From Luteolibacter rhizosphaerae (lineage in GTDB: Bacteria; Verrucomicrobiota; Verrucomicrobiia; Verrucomicrobiales; Akkermansiaceae): a stretch of 64,000 nucleotides of DNA. The notes beneath the pieces were generated by a model. It saw nothing but the letters and a program-made list of their open reading frames with translations, made no database searches and was not told the origin of the DNA. Where the stretch lies: assembly GCF_025950095.1 (NCBI RefSeq), contig NZ_JAPDDR010000005.1, positions 248,001 to 312,000 on the forward strand, written 5' to 3'. Each line of letters begins with the position of its first letter. Within the stretch, counting starts at the first letter, position 1. The translations under genes were made by a program, and so were the position numbers. Below, one piece after another: positions 27,601 through 36,824 of the stretch.

Positions 27601-28674
27601 ATGCGCATCGGTATTCTCAACAGCGGGGGCGACTGCCCCGGTCTCAATGCAGTGATCCACGGAGTCGTGGGAGCAGCCAGCCAACTCGGCTGGGAAGTGA
27701 TTGGATTCAAGGACGGCTTCGAAGGACTCCTGCCCCCGGGCGACTACAAGGTCCTGAGACCTCAGGATACCCTCGGCATCCTCAAGCTCGGCGGCACCAT
27801 CCTCGGTACCACGAACAAAGGCCACTTCGCCGCGAAGGTCGGCAAGGGCGACATCGCCGAAGTGCCCGCCGATATCGTCTCCAAGGCCAAGCGCACCATG
27901 GAGCAGCTTGAGATCCGCGCCCTGATCATCGTCGGCGGCGACGGCTCGCTCACCACCGGCCTGCAGCTTTATCGTGAAGGCTGGCCGGTCATCGGCGTGC
28001 CGAAGACGATCGACAACGACCTGCGTGCCACCGCCATGACCTTCGGCTTCGACAGCGCCGTGAGCACGGTGGTCGATGGTCTGGACCGCCTCCACACCAC
28101 GGCGGAGAGCCACAAGCGGATCATGGTGCTCGAAGTGATGGGCCGCCACGCCGGTTGGATCGCCCTCTGGGGCGGTATCGCCGGTGGTGCGGACGTCATT
28201 CTCCTGCCCGAAATTCCTTACAACACCGAGAAGGTCGCCGAGTTCATCAAGGCCCGTGATGCCCAAGGCCATCACAGCACCCTCGTGGTGGTGGCGGAAG
28301 GCGCGCACCTGCCCTCCGGAGAACTGGCCACCATCGCGGAGAACGCCGGCGGTGAAGTTCGTCTCGGCGGCATCGGTGACATCGTCGCTCGCCGCTTGGA
28401 AGAACTTACCGGCAAGGAGACTCGCTCCTGCACGCTCGGTCACCTCCAGCGTGGCGGTGCTCCGACGGCGCTCGACCGCATCCTCGGCACCCGCTTCGGC
28501 GTGATGGCCGTGAAGCTTGCCGAGGAAGGCCGCTTCGGTCGCATGGTCAGTTACCAAGCTTACCACGTCGATTCCGTGCCGATCGAAGAAGCCGTCAACC
28601 AACTCCGCCTCGTTGAACCCGACGGCGAAATGGTCAAGGCTGCGAAGGCCGTCGGCATCTGCCTGGGTGACTGA
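27601..28674 (+). CDS. pfkA: 6-phosphofructokinase
   Basis: 357 residues from ATG 27601; longer in-frame starts overlap the carboxypeptidase gene. PfkA fold with SGGDCPGLNAVI at the N-terminus, IIVGGDGSLTTG and PKTIDNDLRATAMTFGFDSA, and EVMGRHAGWIAL. It phosphorylates fructose 6-phosphate in glycolysis. The phosphoryl-donor residues are mixed: glycine in GGDGS, as in ATP enzymes, but lysine in PKTIDND, as in PPi enzymes. This G/K combination is known from ATP-using actinobacterial enzymes, so ATP is more likely but not certain. A terminator follows. Confidence 0.93.
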   Translation: MRIGILNSGGDCPGLNAVIHGVVGAASQLGWEVIGFKDGFEGLLPPGDYKVLRPQDTLGILKLGGTILGTTNKGHFAAKVGKGDIAEVPADIVSKAKRTMEQLEIRALIIVGGDGSLTTGLQLYREGWPVIGVPKTIDNDLRATAMTFGFDSAVSTVVDGLDRLHTTAESHKRIMVLEVMGRHAGWIALWGGIAGGADVILLPEIPYNTEKVAEFIKARDAQGHHSTLVVVAEGAHLPSGELATIAENAGGEVRLGGIGDIVARRLEELTGKETRSCTLGHLQRGGAPTALDRILGTRFGVMAVKLAEEGRFGRMVSYQAYHVDSVPIEEAVNQLRLVEPDGEMVKAAKAVGICLGD

Positions 28675-28696
28675 GGCCTGGTCCCAAACGATTCCA

Positions 28697-28733
28697 AGGA
28701 GGGCGACATCACTGTCGCCCTTCTTCGTTTTTA
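28697..28733 (+). terminator. Rho-independent terminator of pfkA
   Basis: GAGGGCGAC pairs with GTCGCCCTTC (28699-28722) around ATCACT, followed by TTCGTTTTT. It ends about two bases into the 3' end of the converging 28731 gene. Confidence 0.88.
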
Positions 28734-29192
28734 CGCCGGACGCATCCTCGGGCCTGCCGGGATTGCCGGCACTTGATCGGCAGGATCCCGAAGTAGCCCG
28801 GTGAACTCGGCCCAGCGCTTCTTGCCGATCAGTGTCTCTTCAAAAAGCATCGCCCGCTCCGTTCCGGCATCATTGAAGTGAACGAAGAGTTCCGAGCCTT
28901 CGTCCCGTTTTCCCAAGATTAAGCGGCGGGGGATAACATCCACGGCCCAGAATCCGGCGGGGTAGAGGCGGATGCTCTGTTCATCGATCTCCACCTTGCG
29001 ATCCGGCAATCGGCGAAGACGCAAGTACTGCACCACGCTGAACGCCACCATCATCGCGAAGAAGACGTGATGCGCGAACTCCAGCGAACGATGTCCTGAG
29101 ACTGCGTACCAAATCGCCAATAGGACGAGGCCAAACATCCGAGCCCGATACCATGTGCTCCTCTCCGGACGAAGAAGCAGGAATGTTTTCAC
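28731..29192 (-). CDS. Membrane protein of unknown function
   Basis: 153 residues: two hydrophobic segments (FGLVLLAIWYAVSG and VFFAMMVAFSVVQYL) followed by a soluble domain of about 85 residues (RKVEIDEQSIRLYPAGF, then RLILGKRD and LFVHFND) that looks like a PH-like/YcxB-type fold. The family could not be named. It is 39 bases downstream of the thioredoxin gene on the same strand and may be co-transcribed with it. Confidence 0.7.
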   Translation of the reverse strand: MKTFLLLRPERSTWYRARMFGLVLLAIWYAVSGHRSLEFAHHVFFAMMVAFSVVQYLRLRRLPDRKVEIDEQSIRLYPAGFWAVDVIPRRLILGKRDEGSELFVHFNDAGTERAMLFEETLIGKKRWAEFTGLLRDPADQVPAIPAGPRMRPA

Positions 29193-29231
29193 AAGATATC
29201 CGGGGGTGGGGGATGATTGATGAAGGAGAGG

Positions 29232-29861
29232 CTACTTGAGCAGCTCCTTCACGTGCTCGATATACTTCTCCGGACCGCCTTCTTGGTATCCCGTACGGGC
29301 GACTTCGCGGCCCTTCGAGTTCAGTAGCAGGATCGTGGGATAGCCTTGGATCTCGTATTCCTCGGCCAGCTTCTTGTTCTGCTCGGCTTCCTTCTCCGGG
29401 AGCTTCTTCTTCCGCGGATAGTCCAGCTCCACCATGATCAGATGCTTCTTCGCGTATTCCTGGAAGGCGCGCTGATCGAAGACCTCCTTCTTCAGGCGGA
29501 TGCACCAGCCGCACCAGTCGGAACCGGTGAAGTCCACCAGAATGTCCTTCTTCTCTTCCTTGGCGCGCTTCTTCGCGAGGTCGAAATCGGTCTCCCATTT
29601 GAAGACATCCTTATCCACGGCTTCTTCCTTCGGCGCGGATTGCTCGGATACGAACTTCTGATCTTCCTCGCTCAACTTGGAGAGCGCGATCTTCAGGGTG
29701 GTGCCGCCGGCTTTCCGGATAAGCACCTGCCCGCCCTCGGTGCGCACATAGTCACCTTCGACCGTGCGGCCGGAGCCCGCTTCCTTCCACGTCCGGGCCT
29801 GCAGCGTGGCTGGGAGAATCAGCGAGATGAGAGGGATGAGATGGTATAGAGGAGCTTTCAT
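29232..29861 (-). CDS. Exported SHD1-thioredoxin fusion protein
   Basis: 209 residues from ATG 29861, which begins a signal peptide (LYHLIPLISLILPATLQA). Residues about 24-70 match an SHD1 domain (RTWKEAGSGRTVEGDY, ending KLSEEDQKFV), a small module frequent in exported Planctomycetota/Verrucomicrobiota proteins. Residues about 85-205 form a thioredoxin-like domain of the DUF255/thioredoxin_7 type with active site C117-GW-C120 and the cis-proline stretch IQGYPTILL. It probably reduces or isomerises disulphides outside the cytoplasm, but its partner is unknown. The ORF start at 29927 is too long. Confidence 0.85.
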   Translation of the reverse strand: MKAPLYHLIPLISLILPATLQARTWKEAGSGRTVEGDYVRTEGGQVLIRKAGGTTLKIALSKLSEEDQKFVSEQSAPKEEAVDKDVFKWETDFDLAKKRAKEEKKDILVDFTGSDWCGWCIRLKKEVFDQRAFQEYAKKHLIMVELDYPRKKKLPEKEAEQNKKLAEEYEIQGYPTILLLNSKGREVARTGYQEGGPEKYIEHVKELLK

Positions 29862-30002
29862 AAGGCGACATAATCCAAGTGAAGCGCTGGTCCGGTTCAT
29901 ATTTATCTCGGATTCGGGAATTTGCACGGACCCGTCCGCTGGTTCTCAGCCCGAATGCCGCCCTTGCCCCCGCGCGGATCAGGGCCTAGAACCGCTGCCG
30001 AC

Positions 30003-30488
30003 ATGTCAATCGACCCCTTGCTCCAGTTGCTCCGCCGCAAGGCGCGCCACACCCACCAGGAACTCGCCGAGCTGCTCTCGCTCTCCGAGGACGAGGTGAA
30101 GTCCCGCATTGCCGCATGGGAGAAGAACGGCACGATCCTCGGCTACCAAGCCGTCGTGGATGCTGAACAAGCAGGGGATGACGATGTCTCCGCCTTCATC
30201 GAAGTGAAGGTCACTCCCGAGCGTGGCGGCGGTTTCGACCGCTTGGCCATGCGCATCGCCCGCTTCGATCAAGTGGTGAGCTGCTACCTCGCCAGCGGTG
30301 GCTACGATCTCATGGTCGTGGTCGAAGGCAGCGATCTCCGCGAGGTCGCCCGCTTCGTCTCCGAGAAACTCAGCAGCATGGAGGGGGTGATCTCCACTGC
30401 CACCCATTTCCGTCTGAAGACCTACAAGGAAAACGGCTTCCTCTTCGAGGAGCAGGGCGGTCCCGAGCGCCTCGCCGTCTCGCCCTGA
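30003..30488 (+). CDS. Lrp/AsnC-family transcriptional regulator
   Basis: 161 residues from ATG 30003. N-terminal winged helix with LLRRKARHTHQELAELLSLS, then RIAAWEKNGTILGYQAVVD, and a C-terminal RAM (AsnC_trans_reg) domain of about 80 residues with SAFIEVKV and YDLMVVVEG. Such proteins sense amino acids and control their metabolism. It has no obvious adjacent target; the divergent thioredoxin gene begins 141 bases upstream. The longer frame to 29922 is not supported by the family. Confidence 0.9.
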   Translation: MSIDPLLQLLRRKARHTHQELAELLSLSEDEVKSRIAAWEKNGTILGYQAVVDAEQAGDDDVSAFIEVKVTPERGGGFDRLAMRIARFDQVVSCYLASGGYDLMVVVEGSDLREVARFVSEKLSSMEGVISTATHFRLKTYKENGFLFEEQGGPERLAVSP

Positions 30489-30539
30489 TCTCGTTCGTCA
30501 TTCGGAAATTCCGAATTCGTCATTTGCCTTTGGCGCGGA

Positions 30540-30573
30540 AAACCCGCCCGGGACGAATCCCGGGCGGGTGCCA
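30540..30573 (-). terminator. Strong hairpin, terminator of the LysM gene
   Basis: A 12-base perfect stem, ACCCGCCCGGGA/TCCCGGGCGGGT, closes on a CGAA loop at 30543-30570. Read on the minus strand it is followed by TTTT, so it best terminates the LysM gene; on the plus strand it has no T-run but may still stop transcripts from the Lrp gene. Confidence 0.75.
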
Positions 30574-30615
30574 TGTCCTAAATAAGGCCGTCACCTAGGA
30601 AGCGGAGCCGCTTTC

Positions 30616-31578
30616 TCAAGGCTGGGCGGGAACATACAGCTCCGATCCCTTTGCAAGGACTGTACTGGAGTTTAGGTTCAGGCCGTTCAGGGCATTCAGT
30701 TTTGCAGTGCTTGTGCCGTGTGCTGCGGCAAACGCTGCAAAGTCGGTTTCCTTGTCGATGGAAATGGAACGGATGCGCGGGGCATCGGAGGCCGGTTCGC
30801 TCGCTTGCGCTGCCGGGGCAGGGGCTGTGCTTTCCGACTTGGCTTGAGCAGCCGCGGGCGCCTTGGCGGGGGCGGCTTCTTCAGGCTTGGACACCGGCTT
30901 GAAGTCGGCGGCCTTGGTGGAGATCGTCTTCGAAGCAGGCTCCGATTTAGCGGCTTTGGCCGCGGCAGCAGGTGCTGCCTTTGGAGTTTCAGTGACCTTG
31001 CCGCCGAGGCGCAGGGTTTGGCCGATCTTCAGGCCGGAAGCTTTCACGCCGGGATTCGCCGCCTGCAGGGCATTGGCGCTGAGTCCGTAGTGCCGGGCGA
31101 TGCTGTAGAAGGTTTCTCCTGACTTCACCGTGTGGCTGCCGGTATTCACCGCAGCGCTTCGGGGTGCTTCAGCTTCACGACTCGGAGCCGAGGTTTTCGC
31201 TGGCAAGACCAGTTTCTGACCGGCACGGATGAGAGAGGGATTCTTGATGCCGTTGAGCTTGGCCAAGGTTTCCGGGGTGGTGCCGTAGCGCTTGGCGACC
31301 TTGCGAAGGGTGTCGCCATTCCGGACGATGCCATACTCGGAGGCATCCTTCACGGGGGCGGCGGTAGCTTCGGTCTTCTTGGCTTCGGCCTGAACCGGGG
31401 CAGGGGTCTTCGCGGCGGTCGCGGTGATCGACTTGAGGCGCGCGTTCTCCTCTTCGAGTTGGCGGATCTGGCGCTCATACTCTTGGCAGCGGCCCTGGAG
31501 CAAATCCAGTTCCGAGGTGGCGGCTCCGGCGAGCGGGGCGGTGCAGAGGATGGCGGCGAGAATCGGCAGTGCTCTCAT
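30616..31578 (-). CDS. Exported LysM-repeat protein
   Basis: 320 residues from ATG 31578 (signal peptide [18 protein letters not shown]). A coiled coil of about 30 residues follows ([20 protein letters not shown]). LysM 1 is [18 protein letters not shown] with AGQKLVLPA; LysM 2 is [18 protein letters not shown] with IGQTLRL; a third, degenerate LysM-like unit ends the protein ([16 protein letters not shown]). The linkers are A/P/K-rich and low complexity. It should bind peptidoglycan in the periplasm. No catalytic domain is present, so a scaffolding role is likely. Confidence 0.87.
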   Translation of the reverse strand: MRALPILAAILCTAPLAGAATSELDLLQGRCQEYERQIRQLEEENARLKSITATAAKTPAPVQAEAKKTEATAAPVKDASEYGIVRNGDTLRKVAKRYGTTPETLAKLNGIKNPSLIRAGQKLVLPAKTSAPSREAEAPRSAAVNTGSHTVKSGETFYSIARHYGLSANALQAANPGVKASGLKIGQTLRLGGKVTETPKAAPAAAAKAAKSEPASKTISTKAADFKPVSKPEEAAPAKAPAAAQAKSESTAPAPAAQASEPASDAPRIRSISIDKETDFAAFAAAHGTSTAKLNALNGLNLNSSTVLAKGSELYVPAQP

Positions 31579-31676
31579 GACGCCCAAAGGAATTTCAAAA
31601 ATTCCGGAGCGAGACAAGGAAAATTTAATAAACCTTAATTATTAGGTTCTAAGTGCTTCTTTCTGAAGCCCCACGC

Positions 31677-32882
31677 TTAGGACCCTGCGCGCACTGGCTT
31701 TTCAGCAGCACTCTCTGCGGCCGAGGCAGCCTCGGTTCCGGGCTTTACGATCTCCACGGGCGCACCATCCGGAGCATAGGGAAGTCGCGTCACCGAGAGC
31801 CATTGACCGACCTCCAAGCCATCCCGGACTACCAGCACCTGCTCGTCCGACCAGACCGGTTCGATCTGGTTTCGGACGATGGTCGGCTGCAACTTGTCCA
31901 CGAGGTAGATCCGGTTCACACCGCGCAGCGCGTGGCGGGGGAGGACGAAGACATCTTCCAACATGACGCCTTGGATCGTGGCCCTTACCGGTTGGCCGAT
32001 CAGCAGCGGTCGCTTGCCGGACTCGACGCCGAAGGGATCGTCGATCCGCGCGATCGCGAAAAGTTCCCGCGAGGCTTCATCCAGCGCGCCTTCCGTCCGG
32101 ACGATTTTCGCGTCCCAACCTTGAGAATCGGTGCCTGCGAGGGCATCGCGCAGCGTCACTTTCAATTCCGGGTCGCCTTCCTTGGAGGGTAGCCTGACGA
32201 AGGGAAGCTGCCGCGGCGAAAGCGGGAGGCGAATCTCGGCAAAGTCGGTGGCAAAGATTTCACCCAGCGGTGTCGAACTGCCGACCGCTTGACCAAGACC
32301 GATCACGCGCTTCTGCACACGACCGTCGAAGGGAGCGCGGATCTTCGTGCGATCCAGATTCCGCAGCGCTTGCTCCAGGTCCGCTTGGGCGGCATCCACG
32401 TTCGCCTTGGCTTCCTTCATCTGGGGGATGCGCAGCACGAGGTCGGAGGGCTCCTCCTCATAACCGAGATCGTCCCAGTTCAGGCGGGCTTGTTTTGCCC
32501 GGGCTTCCTCTTGGATCAGGGCTGCCTGAGCCCGGGCCAAGCCGGACTCTGCAGCGGACACCGCCACCTTGAAATCCGCCGGATCCAGTTCGGCGAGGAT
32601 ATCGTCCTTTTTGAAAAAAGCACCGTCCTCGAAATTCGCGCTCACCGTGCTGATCGTGCCCGCCACTTGCGGCGTCAGCGTGGTGGTGAAGTGGGCCCGC
32701 ACCGTTCCTTGGCTGTTCAGCATCACCTGGAAGTCGGTCCGCTGGAGCTCGAGGATCTCCGTCTTGAGCACTTGGGGAGCGGAGGGCTCGGGCTTCGGTT
32801 CCTCCACGGGGATGCCGGCCCGCCACGCCGCCAGCGCGCCGATACAAAGGATCACGATAGGAATGAGAATGCGGAGGAGCAT
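31677..32882 (-). CDS. Efflux periplasmic adaptor (HlyD/RND membrane fusion protein)
   Basis: 401 residues: membrane anchor about 5-22, lipoyl half-motif TPQVAGTISTVSANFEDGAFF, alpha-hairpin region about 115-180 (coiled coil), second lipoyl half-motif KIRAPFDGRVQKRVIG, and a beta-barrel domain. It should join an inner-membrane pump to an outer-membrane channel. The channel gene lies 85 bases upstream on the same strand. No RND or ABC pump gene follows; the next gene downstream is the LysM protein, so the pump must be encoded elsewhere. Confidence 0.9.
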   Translation of the reverse strand: MLLRILIPIVILCIGALAAWRAGIPVEEPKPEPSAPQVLKTEILELQRTDFQVMLNSQGTVRAHFTTTLTPQVAGTISTVSANFEDGAFFKKDDILAELDPADFKVAVSAAESGLARAQAALIQEEARAKQARLNWDDLGYEEEPSDLVLRIPQMKEAKANVDAAQADLEQALRNLDRTKIRAPFDGRVQKRVIGLGQAVGSSTPLGEIFATDFAEIRLPLSPRQLPFVRLPSKEGDPELKVTLRDALAGTDSQGWDAKIVRTEGALDEASRELFAIARIDDPFGVESGKRPLLIGQPVRATIQGVMLEDVFVLPRHALRGVNRIYLVDKLQPTIVRNQIEPVWSDEQVLVVRDGLEVGQWLSVTRLPYAPDGAPVEIVKPGTEAASAAESAAEKPVRAGS

Positions 32883-32967
32883 CGTGGAATTCAGGGGAGC
32901 GGAAGATGCACTGGCTCAGGTGCTTTGCCAAATACGATCACCCGGGGTGATTCTATGTCTTGGTGTG

Positions 32968-34362
32968 TCAGAAAGTCCGGGTGTGGAAGTCCCCGCCGAG
33001 GGCCAGATGGAGGTCGATCCGATTCTGGAGACGCTGGTTTTTGAGCCGGATCAAGCCGGCACGGGCGTTGGTGGCGCGGGTTTGAGATTCCAGCACGCGC
33101 AGGATGTCGTCGTTCGAGCCGTCCGAATAATCCCGGGCAGCCTGCTTTTCGGCGAGCGCCGCTTGCTCGACTTCTTTAAGCAGGAAAGTTTCCTGTTCCG
33201 CGAGCGAGAGGTCTGCATTCAGGGCGGACTCGACTTCGCGGAAGGCTTCGAGCGCGGTCTGCGCATAGTCGTGGATGCTGGCTTCGTTTGCAGCCAAGGC
33301 ACCACGGGCATTGGCTGCGAGGGCCCCGCCTTCAAAGATCGCTTGGCTCGCATTCGCCGCTACCGAGGTCGCGAGGAAGGAGGGATCAAGCAGATTGGCG
33401 AAACGGGAGACCGGCGTGCCGCTGCTTCCGGTGAGGGAAAGCTGCGGAAGCAGTTCCTTGCGTGCTGCATCCGCCCGCTTCGCACTGGCGAAGATCTCCG
33501 CCCGGGCGATCGCCAGATCCGGGCGACGCTCCACCAAGGTGGAAGGAAGTCCCGATGGGATTTGGGGGTTCAACGAGGGTAGATCCCGGCTGCCGCGCGC
33601 TTCGGAGGATGGGTAGCGTCCCAGTAGGAGCTCAAGGCTCCGCGCCGCTTCATTGCGGGCCAGTTCCGAGGACTTCACCGCCCGCTCTGCTGAGGCGACA
33701 TTGGTGCGGCCGAGCTGGACATCGAGCGCGCCTTGGCCCGCTCCGCCTTTGAAGAGGCGTTCCGTGATCCCGAGCACCTTGCGATTGGAGTCCAGCGTGC
33801 GATGGGACAGATCCAGCAGTTGCTCGGCGGCGATCAGATTGCACCAAGCCTTCGCCGTGTTGGCGGCCAAGGACAAGCGGGCACCCCGGTAGATGGCTTG
33901 GGCCGCGTGATAGTCCGCGTCATCCGCCGCATTCAGATCACGCAGCCGCCCCCAGAGATCGATTTCCCATGAGGCTGCCAAGGCTAGCCCGTAGCTTTCG
34001 GACTCGCTGGCGGGATCCCTACCATTCTCGGAGACCCGGTAGCCGCCTGACCCATCCACCCCCACGCGGGGCGAGGTGCGAGCCCTGCCGGAGATGCGGG
34101 ATTCCTTCGCTTGCCGCATACGGGCGGAGGATGCCTTCAGGTCTTGGTTGTGAGTCAGTGCCTCATTTACGACCTTGCTCATTCCACGGTCGGAGAACTC
34201 GTCCAGCCAGCCGCTGCTGATCTCGCCATGCTGACCGGCGGAGGCAGCTTGCCAGCTTGCGGGAGCGGAGACCTCCATGCGCTCGCGCGGGCTCCCGAAC
34301 TTCGATCCTTCGCAGGAAAAAAGCACGAATCCGGCCAAGGCAATCGCGGTTCCGGAGCCCAT
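32968..34362 (-). CDS. Outer-membrane efflux lipoprotein (NodT/OprM type)
   Basis: 464 residues from ATG 34362, giving a lipoprotein signal with lipobox LFSC (Cys17); the ATG at 34410 would place the lipobox too far in. TolC-family tandem repeats are clear: SSARMRQAKESRISGRA, ALAASWEIDLWGRLRD, then VERRPDLAIARAEIFASAKR and LDPSFLATS with ALEAFREVESALN. It forms the outer-membrane and periplasmic channel of a tripartite efflux or secretion system with the adaptor downstream. The divergent four-gene operon begins 80 bases away. Confidence 0.9.
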   Translation of the reverse strand: MGSGTAIALAGFVLFSCEGSKFGSPRERMEVSAPASWQAASAGQHGEISSGWLDEFSDRGMSKVVNEALTHNQDLKASSARMRQAKESRISGRARTSPRVGVDGSGGYRVSENGRDPASESESYGLALAASWEIDLWGRLRDLNAADDADYHAAQAIYRGARLSLAANTAKAWCNLIAAEQLLDLSHRTLDSNRKVLGITERLFKGGAGQGALDVQLGRTNVASAERAVKSSELARNEAARSLELLLGRYPSSEARGSRDLPSLNPQIPSGLPSTLVERRPDLAIARAEIFASAKRADAARKELLPQLSLTGSSGTPVSRFANLLDPSFLATSVAANASQAIFEGGALAANARGALAANEASIHDYAQTALEAFREVESALNADLSLAEQETFLLKEVEQAALAEKQAARDYSDGSNDDILRVLESQTRATNARAGLIRLKNQRLQNRIDLHLALGGDFHTRTF

Positions 34363-34442
34363 TCTAAAGGCGAATCCGCTGCTTCCGTGTATTCGGGAAT
34401 TCCGTTGCATTACCCAAGATCTGTTGCTGATAGTCGGCGCAC

Positions 34443-35270
34443 GTGACCGCAGAAAGAAAAGCCCTTACGTCGTTCTTGCTGGCACTTTGTCTGCTGTCCC
34501 AGCCAGGGCAGGCCGCCACGAATGCGCCTGCCAAGCCCAAGCCGGCGGAGAAGGCAACCGAGAGCCCGGCGAAGGGCAAGGACGAAGCTCCCGCCAAACC
34601 CGCTGCTCCGGAGAAGGAGAAGGAAAAGCCGGCTCCGTCCAAACCCGCCGCGCCGGAAAAAGAGAAGTCCGCACCTGCCGACAACGGCAAGATGCAGGAC
34701 GGCACCAAGCCTGCGGAGAAGCCGGACGCTACGGAGAAAGAGCCTGAGGAACCCTCGGCCGAATCCGAAGATGAAGCCGCCGCGGAGCGCGAGGAGGCAA
34801 ATGGCGGGACCGCCGTTGCCAGGCCGGTCACTTCGGATCCGGTCCAAGTCTATGGCTGGCGCGAATGGGTTCACATCGGAAATCTGGAAATGAAGCTGGC
34901 CGCCAAGCTCGACACCGGAGCTTTGACCAGTTCGATCCATGCGGAGGAGAAAGAACTCTTCGAGCGGGATGGCAAGAAGTGGGTTCGCTTCATTGTGACG
35001 GATCCGGGCGAGAAAAATTCCCCGCGTACGCGCATCGAGGCTCCACTTGTGCGCATCGCCCATATCAAGGAGCCCGGCGGCAAGTCCGAGGCCCGCGAAG
35101 TGGTGCGGTTGAACTTCACGATCGGCGAGCGCAAGTTGCGTGCGGACTTCACCCTGAACAACCGCAGCAATATGCTCAGCCCCGTGCTAATCGGCCGGAC
35201 CACGATCAAGGAAATCGGTTGGGTCGATCCTGGTCGTGCCTATTTGGCGGATCAGAAGATCATGCGCTGA
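34443..35270 (+). CDS. Exported retropepsin-like protease (RimK-associated, Zn_protease family)
   Basis: 275 residues from GTG 34443. Signal peptide to about residue 26, then 105 residues of low-complexity A/P/K/E linker, then the protease domain: YGWREWVHIGN, AKLDTGALTSSIHA (catalytic aspartate D157) and VLIGRTTIKEIGWVDPGRAY. Single-aspartate retropepsin-like enzymes work as dimers. This family is conserved next to ATP-grasp peptide ligases and is thought to process or remove the ligated peptides. First gene of a four-gene operon; the next starts 18 bases later. Cell envelope location is inferred from the signal peptide. Confidence 0.9.
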   Translation: MTAERKALTSFLLALCLLSQPGQAATNAPAKPKPAEKATESPAKGKDEAPAKPAAPEKEKEKPAPSKPAAPEKEKSAPADNGKMQDGTKPAEKPDATEKEPEEPSAESEDEAAAEREEANGGTAVARPVTSDPVQVYGWREWVHIGNLEMKLAAKLDTGALTSSIHAEEKELFERDGKKWVRFIVTDPGEKNSPRTRIEAPLVRIAHIKEPGGKSEAREVVRLNFTIGERKLRADFTLNNRSNMLSPVLIGRTTIKEIGWVDPGRAYLADQKIMR

Positions 35271-35288
35271 CTTTTCCCGCGGCTCCCC

Positions 35289-36824
35289 ATGGCATCCCGC
35301 ATCAAGCTGCTCCTCGTCGTCTTCATCCTCACGGCGATCGGCGGAGGCATCGCCGCCTATAAGAGCGTCAAGCTCGGCCTTCCAATCAGCGCCAGCGACA
35401 AGCCGCCGGAGTGGATGATCGAGGCCAAGCTCACCTTCATCGCCGATGGCGGGAAGGTCCGGGCCGAACTCTCGATTCCTTCGGCCGCCGTCGATGAAGG
35501 CTTGAGCCCCGAAGCCGGTTCCGTCGGCTACAATTATTACGTCGAGAAGGATCAGGGCGAGTATACCGCCGTCTGGACTTCCGAGAAGCAGAGCGAGAAC
35601 CAAGCACTCTACTATCGCGTCAATTTCCCGGAGCGGAAAAAGAGTGGCGGCGAGCCTCTGACTCATCCGGGTGGAGGCTTCCCGGTGCCGGAGAATCCCG
35701 GTTTCTCCGGATCGATGGACGATGCCGCGAAACGCGTGATCCAACGCGCCAAGTCGGTATCTGCCGATCCAGATTCGCTTTTTGTCGGCCTTTTCCGCGA
35801 GATCACGGCGATCCAGACATCTCAGGAGATCGGTCTGCTGCGCGCCCGCTACGAGGATGAGTCGGGCAGGGGAGCGCTTACGGTGCTCGGCATTGATCTG
35901 CTGAACATGGCAGGCGTTCCTGCACGGATCGCCTACGGGGTGAAGTTGGAGGAGGCGCGTGGCGGCCAGCAACCGACCCGCTTGGTCGAATACTACGACG
36001 GAGCCTACTGGAAGGTCCGCGATCCGGATGATCCGGCATCCACGCTCGATCCCTCGAAGATCTTTGTTTGGCACCGCGGGGGCGACGCCTTGTTCGAAGT
36101 GACAGGCGGTGATGCCTCCCAGCTCTCCTTCACGGTCACCCGTGACTTCATCCGGCCCAACGAGCTCGCCAGCCTGCGGAACTCGCCTTTGTTGGTTTCC
36201 ACCATCTTCGGTCTCCCGGCATCCGAGCGCGATGTCTTCCGCTATGTGGTGCTAATCCCGCTCGGCGCCTTCGTGGTCGTGGTGATGCGGAATCTCATCG
36301 GCATCGCCACGCTCGGCACCTTCATGCCGGTGCTGCTCGCCCTAGCTCTCCTGGAGATGAATCTGGAAAGTGGCTTGATCATGTTCACCGTGATCGTCGC
36401 CGCGGGCCTCTGGTTCCGCTTCCTGCTTTCGCGTCTGAACATGCTGGTGGTCCCGCGCGTGGCCGCCTGCGTGGTGATCGTCACCCTGCTCATGATGATC
36501 CTCAGCGTCGTCAGCTATCGCCTCGGCATGCTGGATGGACTTCGGATCACTCTGTTCCCGATGATCATCCTTGCTTGGACCATCGAGCGCATGTCGCTGA
36601 TCTGGGAAGAGGAGGGCAAACGCAGCGCGCTCATGCAGGTCGGTGGATCGCTTCTCGTCGCCGTCATCGCTTTCGCTTTCATGAGCATCCGACAGGTAAA
36701 GTATCTCGCCTTTTACTTCCCCGAACTCCTGCTGGTGCTTTTGGCCCTGATCATCCTGATCGGCCGCTACACCGGCTACCGTCTCTCGGAGCTCTTCCGC
36801 TTCCGCGATTTCAAGGAGGTCTGA
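35289..36824 (+). CDS. Inactive transglutaminase fused to seven membrane helices
   Basis: 511 residues: one N-terminal membrane anchor (about 5-25), a periplasmic transglutaminase-like domain about 95-290 (ALTVLGIDLLNMAGVPARI, then YYDGAYWKVRDPDDP) lacking a catalytic cysteine in the usual place, and about seven membrane helices from residue 310 to the end, with PLGAFVVVVMRNLIGIATLG. This architecture is conserved with the neighbouring protease and ATP-grasp ligase. It may hold or transfer a peptide or amino-acid substrate at the membrane. Its stop overlaps the ligase start by one base (TGATG). Confidence 0.9.
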   Translation: MASRIKLLLVVFILTAIGGGIAAYKSVKLGLPISASDKPPEWMIEAKLTFIADGGKVRAELSIPSAAVDEGLSPEAGSVGYNYYVEKDQGEYTAVWTSEKQSENQALYYRVNFPERKKSGGEPLTHPGGGFPVPENPGFSGSMDDAAKRVIQRAKSVSADPDSLFVGLFREITAIQTSQEIGLLRARYEDESGRGALTVLGIDLLNMAGVPARIAYGVKLEEARGGQQPTRLVEYYDGAYWKVRDPDDPASTLDPSKIFVWHRGGDALFEVTGGDASQLSFTVTRDFIRPNELASLRNSPLLVSTIFGLPASERDVFRYVVLIPLGAFVVVVMRNLIGIATLGTFMPVLLALALLEMNLESGLIMFTVIVAAGLWFRFLLSRLNMLVVPRVAACVVIVTLLMMILSVVSYRLGMLDGLRITLFPMIILAWTIERMSLIWEEEGKRSALMQVGGSLLVAVIAFAFMSIRQVKYLAFYFPELLLVLLALIILIGRYTGYRLSELFRFRDFKEV

